From contig NZ_JACKXD010000002.1 in the NCBI RefSeq assembly GCF_014212355.1, forward strand, positions 496,001 to 560,000: a stretch of DNA of 64,000 bases, given 5' to 3'. Numbering within the stretch: the stretch's first letter is position 1; every line of letters begins with the position of its first letter. Source of the stretch: Halobellus ruber (GTDB lineage Archaea; Halobacteriota; Halobacteria; Halobacteriales; Haloferacaceae). Shown here one piece after another: positions 63,173-64,000 of the stretch. The notes beneath the pieces were generated by a model that worked only from the letters and a program-made list of their open reading frames with translations, was not told the origin of the DNA and ran no database searches. The translations under genes and the position numbers were made by a program.

Positions 63173-63282
63173 GGAAGCCCCCGCGTTCTCGCTGACTGCG
63201 ACTCGCTGCGCGCCTCGTCGCTCGCTACGCTCGCTCCTGCGGTGCTTGCGTCGTCTCGATCAGCGAGAACGCGGCCCCTTCC
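63173..63282. repeat. Interrupted inverted repeat between lpdA and E1-beta
   Basis: CGCGTTCTCGCTGA (63182-63195) and TCAGCGAGAACGCG (63260-63273) are perfect complements; one more C-G pair flanks them, and GGAAG (63173-63177) pairs with CTTCC (63278-63282) across a short C-rich interruption. The 64-base inside is Cys/Arg-like low-complexity GCTCGCTACGCTCGC-type DNA. It separates two convergent genes and may be a terminator or a mobile-element end. Confidence 0.5.
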
Positions 63283-63379
63283 AGTCCCGCCCGCTACCGA
63301 TCTGTTGACGGTATTCGCCGAACCAAACTCGTTCGTTCGTCGTCGAAGTCGACGAAATAGATCGAGCCCGCTGCAGCGG

Positions 63380-64000
63380 TCAGTACTCGATAACGTCCTC
63401 TATGGCCGCGGCGATCCGCGGCGGGTGCGGGATGTAGTAGTCCTCCATCGACAGCAGCGGCACCGGCACGTCGAAGCCGGTGACCCGCTCGATCGGCGCC
63501 TCCAGATACATCAGCGCCTCGTCGTTGATCGTCGCGACGAGTTCCCCGGCGAACCCGCCGGTCTTCGGCGCCTCGTGGACGATCACGCACCGGCCGGTCT
63601 TCTTTACGGACTCGAGCACCGTCTCCCTGTCGAGCGGCGAGATCGACCGGAGGTCGATCACCTCACAATCGACGTCCAGTTGATCGACCGCCTCCCGCGT
63701 CTGGTGCATCATCGCACCCCAGGAGATCACGGTCACGTCCTCGCCCTCCTCGCGGACGGCGGCCTCGCCGAGCGGTTCGGTGTAGCTCCCTTCGGGTACT
63801 TCCTCGCGGAACGAGCGGTAGACGTGCTTCGGCTCGAAAAAGAGGACGGGGTCGGGGTCGCGGATGGCCGAGACGAGCAGCCCCTTCGCGTCGTGGGGGG
63901 TGCTCGGGATCACGAGCTTCAGCCCCGGGATGTGCGCGTAGGCGGCCTCCAGGCTCTCGGAGTGGTGCTCGAGCGCCCGGACGCCCGCGCCGTACGGCGT
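63380..64000 (-). CDS. 2-oxoacid dehydrogenase E1 beta subunit, 5' end off window
   Basis: The frame is open to the right edge (207 codons incl. stop visible). EHHSESLEAAYAHIPGLKLV, STPHDAKGLLVSAIRDPDP, FFEPKHVYR and VIDLRSISPLDRETVL are typical of the transketolase C-terminal part of E1-beta, and it ends LSMEDYYIPHPPRIAAAIED. It works with E2 and E3 in oxidative decarboxylation of a 2-oxoacid. It is on the opposite strand to the E2/E3 genes, unlike the usual one-strand haloarchaeal operon. Confidence 0.92.
   Translation of the reverse strand, partial: TPYGAGVRALEHHSESLEAAYAHIPGLKLVIPSTPHDAKGLLVSAIRDPDPVLFFEPKHVYRSFREEVPEGSYTEPLGEAAVREEGEDVTVISWGAMMHQTREAVDQLDVDCEVIDLRSISPLDRETVLESVKKTGRCVIVHEAPKTGGFAGELVATINDEALMYLEAPIERVTGFDVPVPLLSMEDYYIPHPPRIAAAIEDVIEY

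Overview
The window is chromosomal DNA from a halophilic archaeon (class Halobacteria). The evidence is very high GC, strongly acidic proteins (long Asp/Glu runs), HalX response regulators, a Bat-type (bacterio-opsin activator) regulator, Tat-dependent lipoproteins, haloarchaeal-only families, and TATA boxes 25-35 bp upstream of start codons, which points to leaderless transcripts. Genus cannot be fixed from the sequence alone. I saw no rRNA, complete tRNA, CRISPR array or intact transposase gene.

Layout. 1-4 kb: two overlapping minus-strand genes for membrane von Willebrand A proteins; the first runs off the left edge. 4-6 kb: an Lrp/AsnC regulator overlapping an aminotransferase. 6-9.1 kb: a compact module of a degenerate RecA/KaiC-like protein, a CHAT (caspase-like) protease-family protein and a convergent 47-residue single-span membrane peptide. 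9.3-21 kb: housekeeping and stress genes, including two HalX response regulators, an RNA-binding protein, a DsbA-like lipoprotein, a DyP-like Tat protein, an MFS carrier, an aldo/keto reductase, a bactofilin-like membrane protein, a creatininase-family enzyme, an Fe-S photolyase/cryptochrome and a cold-shock protein. 21-31.8 kb: dihydropteroate-synthase-like and MptE-like pterin genes, a class I photolyase, superoxide dismutase, a second cold-shock protein, a GNAT protein, Elp3 and a RecJ-like DHH protein. 31.9-33.8 kb: YIP1-family protein, thymidine kinase and FMN reductase.

33.9-35.9 kb is a decay zone: remnants of two sensor kinases, one carrying an 80-bp hairpin MITE, followed by an AT-rich gap. 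35.9-47.7 kb looks like a catabolic island: an IclR regulator and BCCT transporter face a divergent run of M19 dipeptidase, an unrecognised 573-residue protein, a DUF3726/Ldh2-like protein, an aldehyde dehydrogenase, two ornithine-cyclodeaminase-family proteins and a sarcosine-oxidase-like flavoprotein. The natural reading is import and breakdown of an N-methylated or betaine-type amino acid, but the substrate is not known.

47.9-58.3 kb: a pair of overlapping membrane proteins, a 1482-residue PAS/GAF/Bat/HTH regulator, a flavoprotein with an HTH regulator, an ABC exporter and a rhomboid protease. 58.3-59.2 kb is an AT-rich gene-poor gap with a second MITE. 59.2-64 kb: a second IclR regulator, then 2-oxoacid dehydrogenase E2 and E3 genes, with an E1-beta gene on the opposite strand running off the right edge.

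The most interesting items are the CHAT/small-membrane-peptide module, the catabolic island with its unrecognised protein, a pair of homologous TATA-preceded structured intergenic elements 11.3 kb apart, and a 23-bp palindrome that encloses the TATA box of the pterin gene.
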